Shown here: positions 51,029 to 60,920 of the stretch, piece by piece
Numbering within the stretch: the stretch's first letter is position 1
How the letters are laid out: each line of letters opens with the position of its first letter
NCBI RefSeq assembly: GCF_009789195.1
Contig: NZ_WSTC01000004.1
Coordinates: 1 to 64,000, forward strand
Source: Paenibacillus sp. MMS18-CY102
Lineage (GTDB): Bacteria; Bacillota; Bacilli; Paenibacillales; Paenibacillaceae
DNA: 64,000 nt
Direction: 5' to 3'
Position numbers and translations under genes: made by a program
Notes under the pieces: model-generated
Databases searched by the model: none
What the model was told of the DNA's origin: nothing
Seen by the model: the letters and a program-made list of their open reading frames with translations, nothing else

Positions 51029-54000
51029 CTATTGTTGGATGCGGTATAGCATCGCAGCAAACTCCGCCCGGCTTGCCGATCGGCCTGGCAAAAACTGATT
51101 GTTAGCGGCGCCGCCAATCATATGCTTAGCTAACATCGCCGTGAGCATTGGCGCAGCCCAGTTGTCCGCTGGCACATCACGGAACGGCGGCTGCTGGGAC
51201 CTTGCTGGCCGCACGCGTGCAGCCTGGCCGAGCATAACCGCCATCTCAGCGCGCGTCAGCAGTTGGTCCGGACCGAATTTGTTGTCCGGGTAACCATTCA
51301 TATACCCAGCGCCTACTGCTGCAGCTACCGCCCCAAACGCCCAGTGCTTTGAAGGCATATCACGGAAACCAATCGAAGCCGGCGCTGCTCCAGGCTTAAA
51401 GGCACGAACGAGCAGCGCTGCCCCTTCCGCCCGTGTAATCGCACGGTCCGGCGAGAAGCGATAGTCCGCATAGCCGGACAAGATGCCTTCCTTGGTTAAT
51501 GCGGCAATCGCGCTTTCAGCCCAATGCCCGTCAATATCCCGGTATCCCGCCTTCATCAGTTCCGTCTTGGCCATGAAACGATAATATTGCGAGTCAAAGG
51601 GCGCGCTCGATGTTATTTTGAACGTGTACAGCCCTTGGCCCAAAAGCAACCCAGCCGCCAATTGCGTACGGTTAACGCTCGATTTGACCGTCTTTACCTT
51701 CACCTGGCGTTTATCGTATACCGACACCGTCATCGTCCGTCCTGCTGGAATTCCGCTGAGCGTCACCGTCGTGTAGCTTTGCTTATCCAAACGGAGCTGG
51801 AACCAGTCCTCATCTGCCGCTTTCTCAATTACGCCTACGTATTCCGTACCCGACCGCATGACAGTTGAAGCATATGATTTGTCATTGGGCTCATTTGGAT
51901 CATCAAATTTGCTGACGACTTCCATTCGCAAACGATACGTTCCGGCCACTGGGCTCGCGTCAGAAGCAGCCGCATTATAAACCCGGATGTAATACTTCCC
52001 GGGCGTAACGGTAATGAGCGGCGATTGCTCCTGCTCCCCGTCGCCGTTATCGTCATACGCCACTAGCTGCTGGCCAGCCCGTTGTACAGCTAAGTTCGGA
52101 TCGATCCGCACCGTATCTGTAGTAAGCTGCAGCCTAAGCGTCCCGCTCCGCTGGAAATCGACGACAAACCAATCGCGGTCGCCCTGCTTATTGAATGTCC
52201 CTTCAATTGTTTGCGAACGCGCAGGCAAAGCTACAGCTTCATTGAGCTTATCGTTGTTTTCGTATTGATCGGGCTGTATTTGAAAATCCGAGGTCAGCAA
52301 ATACGGCAGCTTATCGGTCCGTTCCCGGTTATAAAGCTGCAATTCGATGTAATTGCGCCCTTTCTTGACCTTCCATTCCACCGTCATGTTGCCTAGCTTC
52401 GCATCCTGCGAACTCGAAGCCCGGTCCCCTGCATACATGGTCAAACGAACAGGCGGCATCGTCGAATCCGGTCCGTTCAAGCCTTGCAATTGGATCGACA
52501 GCGTCCCATCATACGGCGCGTCAATGACAAACCAATCCTTATCCTTGCCGCCAGTTAACTGTGCCGATAGCCGGGTTGGTACGGGAAACCGCGCAGCATG
52601 GCTGCGTGAATCATTCGGCTCATAAGCATCAACCTTCAAAGTGCCTGCCACCGCACGGTCCACCTGCAGCAAGCCATAGCCGGACTGTTCATCCAAGCCG
52701 CCAGCCCCTATATCCTTCGCTGTCTGGCGCAGCAGCTCACGCACCTGATACGGCTTATAAGCTGGATGCATCGATAGCACCAAGGCAGCAGCAGCAGCCA
52801 CCTGCGGCGATGCCATAGAGGTGCCTTCCTCATACTTGTAGCCTCCGCCTACTGCCGTTGTGTACACATTCCACGGGGCTGCGAGATCGACCTCAGGCCC
52901 AGCGCTTGAGCTAGGTTCCGGCTTTCCACTCGGCGTTACGCCGCCGACGGCTAATACAGTCGGGTAGGCTGCCGGGTATTTTACCGCTACTTTGCTTCCG
53001 AGCAACGTGCCGTCATTGCCGCTTGCTGCGACAAGCAGGACGCCCTTGCCTTCTGCATATTGCACAATATCCCGCATGTACGGCGAATAGCGGTACAGCC
53101 CTACGGACAGAACGACGATCTTGGCCCCTTTGCGCACAGCGTACAAAATCGCTTCGCCAAGCTTGCTCTCATCGCCTGACCCGTTCTGGTCCAGCGCCTT
53201 GATCGGCATAATGCGAGCGCGCCATAAAAGCCCCGTTACGCCAACGCCGTTATTGCCCACTGCAGCTAATACGCCCGCAACGCTCGTTCCGTGCCCATTG
53301 TCATCCTCTGGCGGCGAGCCCGGGCGTACGAGGTTAACCCCTTCGACCAAATTGCCCTTCAGGTCAGGATGGTCCAAATCAACGCCCGTATCGACAAGTG
53401 CAATCGTAATGCCTGCCTGGTCATGGACGGTTTTCCAAGCTCGCTTGGCACCGATCAGATCCAGATAACGCTGTTTCGCCAAACTCGGATCATTCGCCTC
53501 ACCCGGCGATGTCGGCGACCCGAGCGTATGCACTGCTTCATTAGGCACGATATAGGATACTTCTTCGTTCGCGCGAAGCGCCTCCAGCCAAGCGGCAACA
53601 TCCGCGTTCGCATCAGCGGGCGCTATGACATCCACCGGCGGCTCCTCCTGCCGATGAATGATGATTGTGCCAGGCAACCCCTCTGCCCTTGGCGTGCTTT
53701 TCCAACGAAGCAGCCAGCTCACTGGAGAGGCATCGCTTGCTTCCAAGCTGCCAGCCGCAGCCGCCACATCGGCTTCTGCCTGCATGGGCATCGCCTGTGG
53801 CGTTAACTTGATCAACGCATCAGCCTTTCGCCCCTGCTCTTGCTCTTTCGCCAGCGCAATGCCCTTGGGCATGCCCCTTTCGGGTGCAGCGGTGCCGAAC
53901 AGGCCGACCAGCAATGAAACAGCCAGCAGCCCAAAGAACATGGAGCGAAATCTCGATTTCCTTTGCCCACGTTGCCCATCTTGCTTTATCCCTTGCCCCT

Positions 54001-54052
54001 TATTTTGGATCTCTATTGAGATTGGTGCCTGTGTACGATTCTGATTCCACAT
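51029..54052 (-). CDS. SLH-anchored subtilisin-like serine protease
   Basis: A 1007-residue protein with a basic N-terminal tail and membrane signal at about residues 36-56. A propeptide region is followed by an S8 peptidase domain with the full triad: Asp221 in VDTGVDLDHPD, His254 in NGHGTSVAG and Ser412 in GTSMASPQ, plus oxyanion Asn346 in AASGND. Three pre-peptidase C-terminal-like beta domains follow (about 475-815, each with D(K/R)DWF). Three SLH domains from about residue 822 anchor it to the wall. It would act on outer-surface proteins or the environment. ATG follows GACGAGGTCAC. It lies between the nuo operon and the ywzB-like/murA genes. Confidence 0.92.
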   Translation of the reverse strand: MWNQNRTQAPISIEIQNKGQGIKQDGQRGQRKSRFRSMFFGLLAVSLLVGLFGTAAPERGMPKGIALAKEQEQGRKADALIKLTPQAMPMQAEADVAAAAGSLEASDASPVSWLLRWKSTPRAEGLPGTIIIHRQEEPPVDVIAPADANADVAAWLEALRANEEVSYIVPNEAVHTLGSPTSPGEANDPSLAKQRYLDLIGAKRAWKTVHDQAGITIALVDTGVDLDHPDLKGNLVEGVNLVRPGSPPEDDNGHGTSVAGVLAAVGNNGVGVTGLLWRARIMPIKALDQNGSGDESKLGEAILYAVRKGAKIVVLSVGLYRYSPYMRDIVQYAEGKGVLLVAASGNDGTLLGSKVAVKYPAAYPTVLAVGGVTPSGKPEPSSSAGPEVDLAAPWNVYTTAVGGGYKYEEGTSMASPQVAAAAALVLSMHPAYKPYQVRELLRQTAKDIGAGGLDEQSGYGLLQVDRAVAGTLKVDAYEPNDSRSHAARFPVPTRLSAQLTGGKDKDWFVIDAPYDGTLSIQLQGLNGPDSTMPPVRLTMYAGDRASSSQDAKLGNMTVEWKVKKGRNYIELQLYNRERTDKLPYLLTSDFQIQPDQYENNDKLNEAVALPARSQTIEGTFNKQGDRDWFVVDFQRSGTLRLQLTTDTVRIDPNLAVQRAGQQLVAYDDNGDGEQEQSPLITVTPGKYYIRVYNAAASDASPVAGTYRLRMEVVSKFDDPNEPNDKSYASTVMRSGTEYVGVIEKAADEDWFQLRLDKQSYTTVTLSGIPAGRTMTVSVYDKRQVKVKTVKSSVNRTQLAAGLLLGQGLYTFKITSSAPFDSQYYRFMAKTELMKAGYRDIDGHWAESAIAALTKEGILSGYADYRFSPDRAITRAEGAALLVRAFKPGAAPASIGFRDMPSKHWAFGAVAAAVGAGYMNGYPDNKFGPDQLLTRAEMAVMLGQAARVRPARSQQPPFRDVPADNWAAPMLTAMLAKHMIGGAANNQFLPGRSASRAEFAAMLYRIQQ

Positions 54053-54387
54053 GTGACCTCGTCCTTAGTCAAGTCCTTGGCCGTTCCCAGCCAATGCAGT
54101 GCCTACAAGGTTAAACGCCCTCTACTGCCTATAGTTTCGATCCCCGCGCACAATTTCCTTGCTCCCGAAGAAATAGGTACTTTCGCCCTATTCGGGCTGG
54201 TTTTTAGCCGCAATAGATTACCGGTCTTTCCGAGTTCCGGGCGCTGTGGTTTTCTGTATGGGCACCGCCCGGACGACGACTCCCCCTCCGCTTTCCTGCA
54301 TGGCGATTTGCCGCCTTACTCTATCCATATGGCCGATGATGGCGTCCCAATCATAATTCTGAGTAAACTTGTCCTCCCACACCAAAA
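54053..54387. other. 335-bp interval upstream of the protease gene
   Basis: No assured gene. A 66-codon minus-strand frame (54218-54418) begins inside the loop of the nuo terminator and lacks a ribosome site, although its stretch FTQNYDWDAIIGHMDRVRRQ looks protein-like. The promoter of the protease gene is presumably here; no clear match was found. Confidence 0.5.
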
Positions 54388-54430
54388 AAAGCCTGGCCGA
54401 GCAGCCGTTAAACTGCATCGGTCAAGCTTT
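54388..54430 (-). terminator. nuo operon terminator
   Basis: AAAGCcTGgCCGA (54388-54400) pairs with TCGGtCAaGCTTT (54418-54430) with two mismatches, followed by TTTT on the minus strand. It is 35 nt past the nuoN stop. Confidence 0.85.
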
Positions 54431-54464
54431 TGGTTAAAAAGGAATCGCAAGGCTGCCCCACTGA

Positions 54465-56090
54465 TCACTGTACATAAACGAACAAATCGCCTGCAAGCGT
54501 GAATACCCGTTCAAAGGCTTGCATTAACCCATTCGGGTAAACGCCCAGCGTAAGCGTCGCAAGCGTACACAACCAAATGACGATGCCTGTAGCAAGCGGC
54601 ACCTTCAACGCCTCACTGCCTGAGGAGCGCATAAACATCTGGCGGACGATGCCGAAGTAAACCGCGTAGGAGACGACGCTAGTTACAACCATAATCGCGA
54701 CTAGCCAATAGGCATGCGTGCTCGCCGCACCGAACAGAATGAACAGCTTGCCGAAGAAACCGCCCGACACGGGAAGTCCAGCTAAGGAGAGCACGAGCAC
54801 GATCATTGCCCCTGCAGTCCACGGCGCCCGATAATACAACCCTTCGAATGCCCGCAGCTCAATAACCCGCTCTCCAGCTCCGCCTACAATGGACAATACA
54901 GCGAATGCACCAATGTTCATGAATAAGTATGCCGCCGCATAAAAGTACAGTTCAGCCGCATTATTCGTATGCACGCCATAGAAGGACAGGCCGATTGGGA
55001 CGAGCAGATAGCCTGCATTCGCGACGCCAGACAAGGCGAGCAGCCGCTTCATGTTTCGTTGGCCAAGCGCGCTGGCCGTGCCGACGATCATCGCACAAGC
55101 CGCAATGACGAGTACCGCTCGGAAAATGGCCGTACTGGCTCCACTTTGTACGCCGCCTAATGGATAAACGAGATTGTAGAATAACCGAAGCAGCGCTGCG
55201 GCTGCAGCCGTCTTCGTAACGACAGCAAGCAGGGCGCTAATCGGCGTCGTCGCGCCGTCGTATACATCAGGAGCCCAGGCATGGAAAGGCGCCGCAGCGA
55301 GTTTGATCCCAAAGCCTGCAAGCAGGAGGAGGAAGGCCACGATCAACAGCCCTTCGAAAGAATCCTTAACTTGCTGCAATCCAAAGGCAATCTCGCCAAT
55401 GTTCGTCGAGCCTGTCAGGCCGTATATATACGACATGCCGAACAGAATAAGCGCTGACGAAACGCCGCCTGTCACAACGTATTTGAATGCCGCCTCGGAT
55501 GGTCTTGCTGGCTGAACCTGCACACCAGTGGGCGATGCGGAAGCCGCAATCTGCGCGTCGAGCGCAGAGCGGCTGCGTAACCCGACTAGAACATAAGTGG
55601 AAATGCTAAGCAGCTCTAAGCCCGCATATAACGTGACCAGTTCCCCGGTCGAGACCATAATCATCGCCCCTGCCGCAGCCGGCAGAAGCAAATAATAATA
55701 TTCCCCTAGATGTGCTACGCGATCTGGGTCCCCCCGCTTCATCGCGCCAAGGCTCCACAAGACGATCAGGGCGGTAGCTGTCAGGAGCAGCAGCTTCAGC
55801 ATGGAGCCGAAATCATCCATTCTGTAGCTGTCATGCAAAATACTAATGGCCTGTTTAGCCGCCTGCTCCCCACCGCCATTGTTGTTCTCTGCCAATCGCC
55901 AAACGACGCTTGCCGCCGAGCCCAGCAGCCCAACCAACGACAGCCAGCCGATGATCGCGCGGTCGATTCGTTTTGGCAGCACGAGATCTGCAACAATCAG
56001 CAGGGCCATCATCGCTAAGAGGATAAGCTCAGGGGCCATGAATCCTGCATCAGCCCATGTCATGGGCAGTAACGTGTGTTCAGCTGCCAT
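54465..56090 (-). CDS. nuoN: NADH dehydrogenase-like complex subunit N
   Basis: A 541-residue antiporter-like membrane subunit with about 14 membrane segments. The family blocks GELVTLYAGLELLSISTYVLV, GFGIKLAAAPFHAWAPDVYDGA (key lysine) and GLPVSGGFFGKLFILFGAA are present. NuoN forms one of the proton-pumping modules in the membrane arm of complex I. It is the last gene of the operon; the ATG is 8 nt behind the nuoM stop. A loop with SALDAQIAASASPTGVQVQPA is longer than usual. Confidence 0.94.
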   Translation of the reverse strand: MAAEHTLLPMTWADAGFMAPELILLAMMALLIVADLVLPKRIDRAIIGWLSLVGLLGSAASVVWRLAENNNGGGEQAAKQAISILHDSYRMDDFGSMLKLLLLTATALIVLWSLGAMKRGDPDRVAHLGEYYYLLLPAAAGAMIMVSTGELVTLYAGLELLSISTYVLVGLRSRSALDAQIAASASPTGVQVQPARPSEAAFKYVVTGGVSSALILFGMSYIYGLTGSTNIGEIAFGLQQVKDSFEGLLIVAFLLLLAGFGIKLAAAPFHAWAPDVYDGATTPISALLAVVTKTAAAAALLRLFYNLVYPLGGVQSGASTAIFRAVLVIAACAMIVGTASALGQRNMKRLLALSGVANAGYLLVPIGLSFYGVHTNNAAELYFYAAAYLFMNIGAFAVLSIVGGAGERVIELRAFEGLYYRAPWTAGAMIVLVLSLAGLPVSGGFFGKLFILFGAASTHAYWLVAIMVVTSVVSYAVYFGIVRQMFMRSSGSEALKVPLATGIVIWLCTLATLTLGVYPNGLMQAFERVFTLAGDLFVYVQ

Positions 56091-56097
56091 ATGTGCG

Positions 56098-57720
56098 CTA
56101 CCCCCCTACCCTCATGTTGATGTGATGCAGCAGCGGATCGAAGCTATGCTTCATCAGCTCCGTCAAGAACGACGGGTAGATGCCCAGCAGCAGCACGAAA
56201 GCGAGCAGTACGACGATTGGCAGCGCCTCAATAAACCGCGCATCCTTCATGCCCGCGTACTTGGCTGGCAGCTCCCCGAATGTTGTGCCCATTACGGCCC
56301 GCAGCACGTATGCGGCTGTCAGAATGATCCCGAGCAGCGCGATGGAGACAATTATTTTGTGCGTATCGAACAGCCCCAGCAGGGCAAGCAGCTCCCCGAC
56401 AAAGCCGGACAAGCCCGGCAAGCCGAGCGAAGCAAGTCCTCCGGCCAACATAGCGCCCGCCATAAATGGCGCAACCTTAGCCAAACCGCCTAGCTCGTCA
56501 ATCCGCGACGTCCCTGTTCGCTCGTAGAAGCTGCCGATGATCAGGAATAACAGCGCGGAGATAAGGCCATGCGATACAAGTTGAAACACCGCACCCTGCA
56601 TGCCTATGACGTGAAGCGAAGCAAGGCCTAGAAGCACAATGCCCATGTGGCTGAGCGAGGAGTAGGCGAGCATGCTGCGCAGCTCTTGCTGCCGGTAAGC
56701 GATAACGGCGCCATAGAGCAGGTTAATAAGGCCTAGTACGGCCAGCGCTGGCGCGAAACGTTCGGCTTGGTCCGGGAACAGGAAGAAGCCAAAGCGGATC
56801 AGCCCGTAGGCGCCCATTTTGAGCAAAATGCCCGAATGGATCATAACGACAGGTGCCGGAGCCTCACGGTGGACGCTGAGCATCCAGCTGTGAAACGGGA
56901 AGATGGGCAGCTTGATGCCGAAGGCAACCAGCAGCAGCACGAACAGCACCGTTTCCATCGTGCCAGACAAATAAAACGGATTCACATTGCCTGCCGCCAC
57001 CTGATTAACGACAGCCTGCGGATCGCCTAAATTCGCAAGAATCGTTCCATAGCTTCCGCTATAGCTGAACACAGCGCCGCCGCTTGAATCGCCAATCGAG
57101 AATCCAGCAGTCATCACCAATATGACAAACACGATGAGCGTAATAGCGGAACCAAGCCCGTTATAGATCAGGAACCGGATTGCTGCTTTCTCACGGTTGA
57201 ACTGCCCCCAAATTCCGATAAGGAAAAGCATCGGAACGAGTGTTATCTCGAAGAAAATGAAGAACAAGAATAAGTCCCGGGCCAAGAAAACGCCCAACAT
57301 TCCGCATTCCAGAATAAGCAGCCAAATATAGTACGCCTTCCATCGTTTTCGAATTGTAACCGAGGCAAGCGCAGCCATCGCCGTAATGACCGTCGCCAGC
57401 AGCACGAGCGGCAGTGACAAGCCATCAATGCCTAACCGATAGTCCAAATGCAGCTTGTAGGATTCCGCTCCGCCGCCAAGTGCAGCCTGATCGAGCGGGA
57501 TGCTCACCCATGTGGTGTACTCCTCGTAGGAATCCCCCACGTGGCTCGCGTCAAAATCAGCATATAGCCACAATGACAGCGCCAGCGGCAACAAGGTTGC
57601 AATAATTGCGGTAACTCGCAGCATGCGTGCCCGTTGCTTAGGCATCGCTAGCAGTACGGCTGCGCCAGCAAGCGGCGAGAAGACGATAAGCGATAAGATC
57701 GGCCAATCTGCGATCGTCAT
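56098..57720 (-). CDS. nuoM: NADH dehydrogenase-like complex subunit M
   Basis: A 540-residue antiporter-like subunit. The characteristic FFIFFEITLVPMLFLIGIWG (proton-channel Glu), FGIKLPIFPFHSWMLSVHREAP (Lys) and RSMLAYSSLSHMGIVLLGLA blocks are present. It has about 14 membrane segments. A region at about residues 195-230 (GDSSGGAVFSYSGSYGTILAN) is longer than in E. coli. ATG overlaps the nuoL stop by 4 nt, so the two are translationally coupled. Confidence 0.95.
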   Translation of the reverse strand: MTIADWPILSLIVFSPLAGAAVLLAMPKQRARMLRVTAIIATLLPLALSLWLYADFDASHVGDSYEEYTTWVSIPLDQAALGGGAESYKLHLDYRLGIDGLSLPLVLLATVITAMAALASVTIRKRWKAYYIWLLILECGMLGVFLARDLFLFFIFFEITLVPMLFLIGIWGQFNREKAAIRFLIYNGLGSAITLIVFVILVMTAGFSIGDSSGGAVFSYSGSYGTILANLGDPQAVVNQVAAGNVNPFYLSGTMETVLFVLLLVAFGIKLPIFPFHSWMLSVHREAPAPVVMIHSGILLKMGAYGLIRFGFFLFPDQAERFAPALAVLGLINLLYGAVIAYRQQELRSMLAYSSLSHMGIVLLGLASLHVIGMQGAVFQLVSHGLISALLFLIIGSFYERTGTSRIDELGGLAKVAPFMAGAMLAGGLASLGLPGLSGFVGELLALLGLFDTHKIIVSIALLGIILTAAYVLRAVMGTTFGELPAKYAGMKDARFIEALPIVVLLAFVLLLGIYPSFLTELMKHSFDPLLHHINMRVGG

Positions 57721-59579
57721 GACCAGAGCCTCCTTCCCGCCAACACGACGATAAGTACGAGCAGCCCAATGATGGCGGCTAGCCCGTAGGTTTGCACTTG
57801 GCCATTCTGCAGGCGGGCAGTTCCTCTGCCGAGCGAAGCCACCCCATAGGCAACCAACTGGACAAGCCCATCCACAACATAGCGGTCAAATAGCTGTACG
57901 CAGGAACCGAGCAATCGATATGGTTTTACGATTCCATTAATGAATAACGCATCGATGCCGTAACCGTTCTGCAGCAGCTTCCGCATGCCTGGCATGGAAT
58001 CCAGTGCTGCGGCGGGGCGTATCGTCCTTTTCACATAAGCGAGCCATCCAATGTAGAGGCCAAGCAAAGCGACAGCCGCTCCAATAATCGGCACCGTATA
58101 ACCTGCTACAGCAGTGTGCACAGGCGCTTCGTCGCCTAACAGCCAATGGCTAAGCCCGCCATACCATGGCGTCTCGACGAATCCTGCCCCAATTGCTAGC
58201 ACCGCTAGCACAAGCATCGGCACCGTCATGGACGCTGGTGATTCATGCGCCGCCTCAGAAGCTGCGCTTGGCTTGCCCGTGAAGATGCGGAAGTACAGCC
58301 TAGCCATATACAACGCGGTCAATAACGCGCCTAGCAAGCCCGCCGCGAACAGGACGGGGTTGCTGTCTAATGCTGCTGCAAGAATCGTATCTTTGGACCA
58401 AAAGCCTGCAAATGGTGGAATACCCGACAATGCGAGCGCGCCGACGCCGAACAGCAGCGCAGTCAAGCGCATGCGTCTCCCTAAACCGCCTAGCTCCCGG
58501 ATGTCCTGTGTATCCGTCGCATGAATAATGCTGCCTGCTCCAAGGAAGAGCAGCGCTTTGAAAAACGCATGCGTCATGAGATGGAACATCGCGCCGGTCA
58601 ACGAACCAACGCCCAGCGCCATCATCATGTAGCCAAGCTGGCTGATGGTTGAGTACGCCAGAATGCGCTTCACATCATGCTGGACAAGCGCAATCGTCGC
58701 GGCGAACAGCGCGGTGAATGCGCCGATGTAGGCTACCGTGTCCATTGCAACGGCCGAAGCCTCAAACAAGACGAACGTCCGTGCAATCAGGAATACGCCT
58801 GCCGCTACCATCGTCGCCGCGTGGATAAGCGCACTTATTGGCGTCGGGCCTTCCATCGCGTCCGGCAGCCACACATGCAGCGGAAATTGGCCGGATTTGC
58901 CGACTGCCCCCATAAAGACGAGCAGTGCAATTAGCGTCGTAATTCCGGCGTCTACCGCGCCCGACTGGCCCTGAAACACGTTCTGGATGCCAACAAAATC
59001 AAGCGCATGATTAGGCATATACCAGAAAAGCAGCAACACCGCCAGCAGCAAGCCCGCATCGCCAATTCGCGTGACGATGAACGCTTTTTTCGCAGCCGCC
59101 TTTGCCTCTGGCTTATGGAACCAAAAGCCGACCAGCAGGTAGGAGCAAACGCCAACCAGCTCCCAGAACAGATACAGCATCAGCATGTTATCTGCGAGCA
59201 CAAGCCCCATCATCGCGAATACGAACAACGATACGTAGCCGTAGAAGACGGTCAACCGCTCATCATCGCGCATGTAACCTGCAGAATAGATGCAGACGAG
59301 GAAGCTGACGATCGACACGATGACAAGCATAAGCGAAGTCAAATGATTGACGTCAAAGCCAATCGAGAGCGCAAAATCGCCGATTTTGATCCAATCGATG
59401 CGATCCCGGTATTCGATGCCTTCCACCATGACGAGGATCGATAGAACAAGAGAGCCGAGCGTCCCGATGGAGGCGATGATTGGAGCCGTTCGCCGGAAGC
59501 TGCGCCCTAGTGCCGTCAGCACGAGAAAAGCGGCTAGCGGAAACACCGGAATGAGCCAAGCTGCTTGTGAATATGCCAT
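57717..59579 (-). CDS. nuoL: NADH dehydrogenase-like complex subunit L
   Basis: A 620-residue protein, the largest antiporter-like subunit, with the lateral-helix C terminus expected. VLADNMLMLYLFWELVGVCSYLLVGFW, GKSGQFPLHVWLPDAMEGPTP (proton-pumping Lys) and KRILAYSTISQLGYMMMALG are diagnostic. It lies at the distal end of the membrane arm and carries the traverse helix. ATG follows GAGGGGGTGAGCG, 7 nt from the nuoK stop. Confidence 0.96.
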   Translation of the reverse strand: MAYSQAAWLIPVFPLAAFLVLTALGRSFRRTAPIIASIGTLGSLVLSILVMVEGIEYRDRIDWIKIGDFALSIGFDVNHLTSLMLVIVSIVSFLVCIYSAGYMRDDERLTVFYGYVSLFVFAMMGLVLADNMLMLYLFWELVGVCSYLLVGFWFHKPEAKAAAKKAFIVTRIGDAGLLLAVLLLFWYMPNHALDFVGIQNVFQGQSGAVDAGITTLIALLVFMGAVGKSGQFPLHVWLPDAMEGPTPISALIHAATMVAAGVFLIARTFVLFEASAVAMDTVAYIGAFTALFAATIALVQHDVKRILAYSTISQLGYMMMALGVGSLTGAMFHLMTHAFFKALLFLGAGSIIHATDTQDIRELGGLGRRMRLTALLFGVGALALSGIPPFAGFWSKDTILAAALDSNPVLFAAGLLGALLTALYMARLYFRIFTGKPSAASEAAHESPASMTVPMLVLAVLAIGAGFVETPWYGGLSHWLLGDEAPVHTAVAGYTVPIIGAAVALLGLYIGWLAYVKRTIRPAAALDSMPGMRKLLQNGYGIDALFINGIVKPYRLLGSCVQLFDRYVVDGLVQLVAYGVASLGRGTARLQNGQVQTYGLAAIIGLLVLIVVLAGRRLWS

Positions 59580-59586
59580 TGTTCGC

Positions 59587-59889
59587 TCACCCCCTCAGCT
59601 CATCGATATCATCTGTCTTAATCGTCCCGCGCGCACGGAACAGCGCCACGAGCACAGCAACGCCGACCGCGGCCTCTGCAGCGGCTACAGCAATCGTGAA
59701 CAGCGCGAACATTTGGCCGTTAAGCGACGGCACTGCGCCATATTTGGAAAAAGCCACTAAATTCAAATTCACGCCGTTGAGCATCAGCTCAATCGACAAG
59801 AGTACGATGATCGCATTTCGCTTAGCCAGCGCCCCGTACAGGCCAATGCAGAACAGAATGGCGGCGATTGTCAAATAAGATCCGAGCAT
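59587..59889 (-). CDS. nuoK: NADH dehydrogenase-like complex subunit K
   Basis: A 100-residue subunit with three membrane segments, starting at ATG 59887-59889 ([21 protein letters not shown]) behind GGAGGCGGAATAGC. Conserved Glu residues for proton transfer occur in [18 protein letters not shown] (first) and in [17 protein letters not shown] (second). The start is 1 nt from the nuoJ stop. Length normal for NuoK. Confidence 0.95.
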   Translation of the reverse strand: MLGSYLTIAAILFCIGLYGALAKRNAIIVLLSIELMLNGVNLNLVAFSKYGAVPSLNGQMFALFTIAVAAAEAAVGVAVLVALFRARGTIKTDDIDELRG

Positions 59890-59890
59890 G

Positions 59891-60412
59891 CTATTCCGCC
59901 TCCTTCCTCGCCAGTACAATGGCCCCGATGAATGCAACCGTCAGCAATACGGAAACAAGCTCAAACGGCACGATATAACCGTGGAACAACAGCTCACCGA
60001 TTGCACGCGTGTTGTCTGCCGCAGGGGGTGGTGCCGCTCCCGAGTTATCCGTAAAATCTGCCGCCTGAATGACGAAGAACAGCAAGCCGAACAGCGCGAT
60101 CGCCGCTACGGCTGCCAGCGTCTCACGCAGCGGCTTCGTCGATTCGCCGGCTGCTTCCCGATGGTTCGTCATCATAATGCCGAAAATCATCAATATCGAG
60201 ACCGCTCCCGCGTAGATCAACACTTGCACAAATGCCAGAAACTCTGCGTCCAGCATAATGAACATGCCGCCTACGCCCAAGAAGACCGCTGCCATAGACA
60301 GCACCATATGTACAACCTTCGTGAAGCTGACCATGAGCACCGATCCGGTAATCATTAGTACCGAGAGCAGAAAGAACGCGACAAATTCACCGTTCCAATC
60401 GATGCTGCCCAT
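59891..60412 (-). CDS. nuoJ: NADH dehydrogenase-like complex subunit J
   Basis: A 173-residue membrane subunit with five membrane segments. [27 protein letters not shown] and [25 protein letters not shown], with the pi-bulge tyrosine region of NuoJ, are present. A loop rich in Ala and Pro ([20 protein letters not shown]) precedes the last helix. ATG immediately follows the nuoI stop (TGA ATG), so the two genes are coupled. Confidence 0.93.
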   Translation of the reverse strand: MGSIDWNGEFVAFFLLSVLMITGSVLMVSFTKVVHMVLSMAAVFLGVGGMFIMLDAEFLAFVQVLIYAGAVSILMIFGIMMTNHREAAGESTKPLRETLAAVAAIALFGLLFFVIQAADFTDNSGAAPPPAADNTRAIGELLFHGYIVPFELVSVLLTVAFIGAIVLARKEAE

Positions 60413-60862
60413 TCATTTGGCTCCCCCCTTCTGCGGCGCTCCTATGTTGTTATTGTCCACGCGAACACGCGAATCGTTATCCGTCAGCCACTCTTTATCC
60501 TTGAAGAGTTCATCGCGGCTGTACGCGGCCAATTCAAAATTGCCCGTCATGACGATCGCCTCCGTCGGACATACCTCTGTACAGAGGTCGCATAGGATAC
60601 AAATTTCAAAATTAAGGTCAAACGTATCAATCACTTTGCCTTTCTTCTCTGGATCGGGATTCGGCTTGCCGGTCAACGTAATGCAATCCGTTGGGCAGAT
60701 GCGCACGCACTGATTGCAGACGATGCATAAATCCGGTTCAAAATGCTGAATGCCTCTGTATCGTTCGGGCATAAAATATGGCGCGTCGGGATATGAGGTC
60801 GTTACCTTCGGAGCGGTTAATGCTTTGAGCGTGACGCCCATTCCTTTAAAAATCCCTTTCAT
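60413..60862 (-). CDS. nuoI: NADH dehydrogenase-like complex subunit I, 2[4Fe-4S] protein
   Basis: A 149-residue iron-sulfur subunit with two ferredoxin-type motifs, CIVCNQCVRICP and CILCDLCTEVCP, which bind the N6a and N6b clusters. It belongs to the hydrophilic arm and passes electrons toward NuoB. The C-terminal tail (from about residue 125, ending NNNIGAPQKGGAK) is polar and longer than the core. ATG lies 58 nt behind the nuoH stop, with GAGGAGGGC as ribosome site. Confidence 0.96.
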   Translation of the reverse strand: MKGIFKGMGVTLKALTAPKVTTSYPDAPYFMPERYRGIQHFEPDLCIVCNQCVRICPTDCITLTGKPNPDPEKKGKVIDTFDLNFEICILCDLCTEVCPTEAIVMTGNFELAAYSRDELFKDKEWLTDNDSRVRVDNNNIGAPQKGGAK

Positions 60863-60920
60863 CCGATGCCCTCCTCCATTTTGTTAGGCAGATGCCACAA
60901 CTACGCTGCTTGGTTAACCG

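Noticed and set aside
54218-54418. 66-codon minus-strand frame beyond nuoN
   Set aside because: The start codon is inside the loop of a terminator, no ribosome site is present, and the protein has no known match, so it is not supported as a gene.
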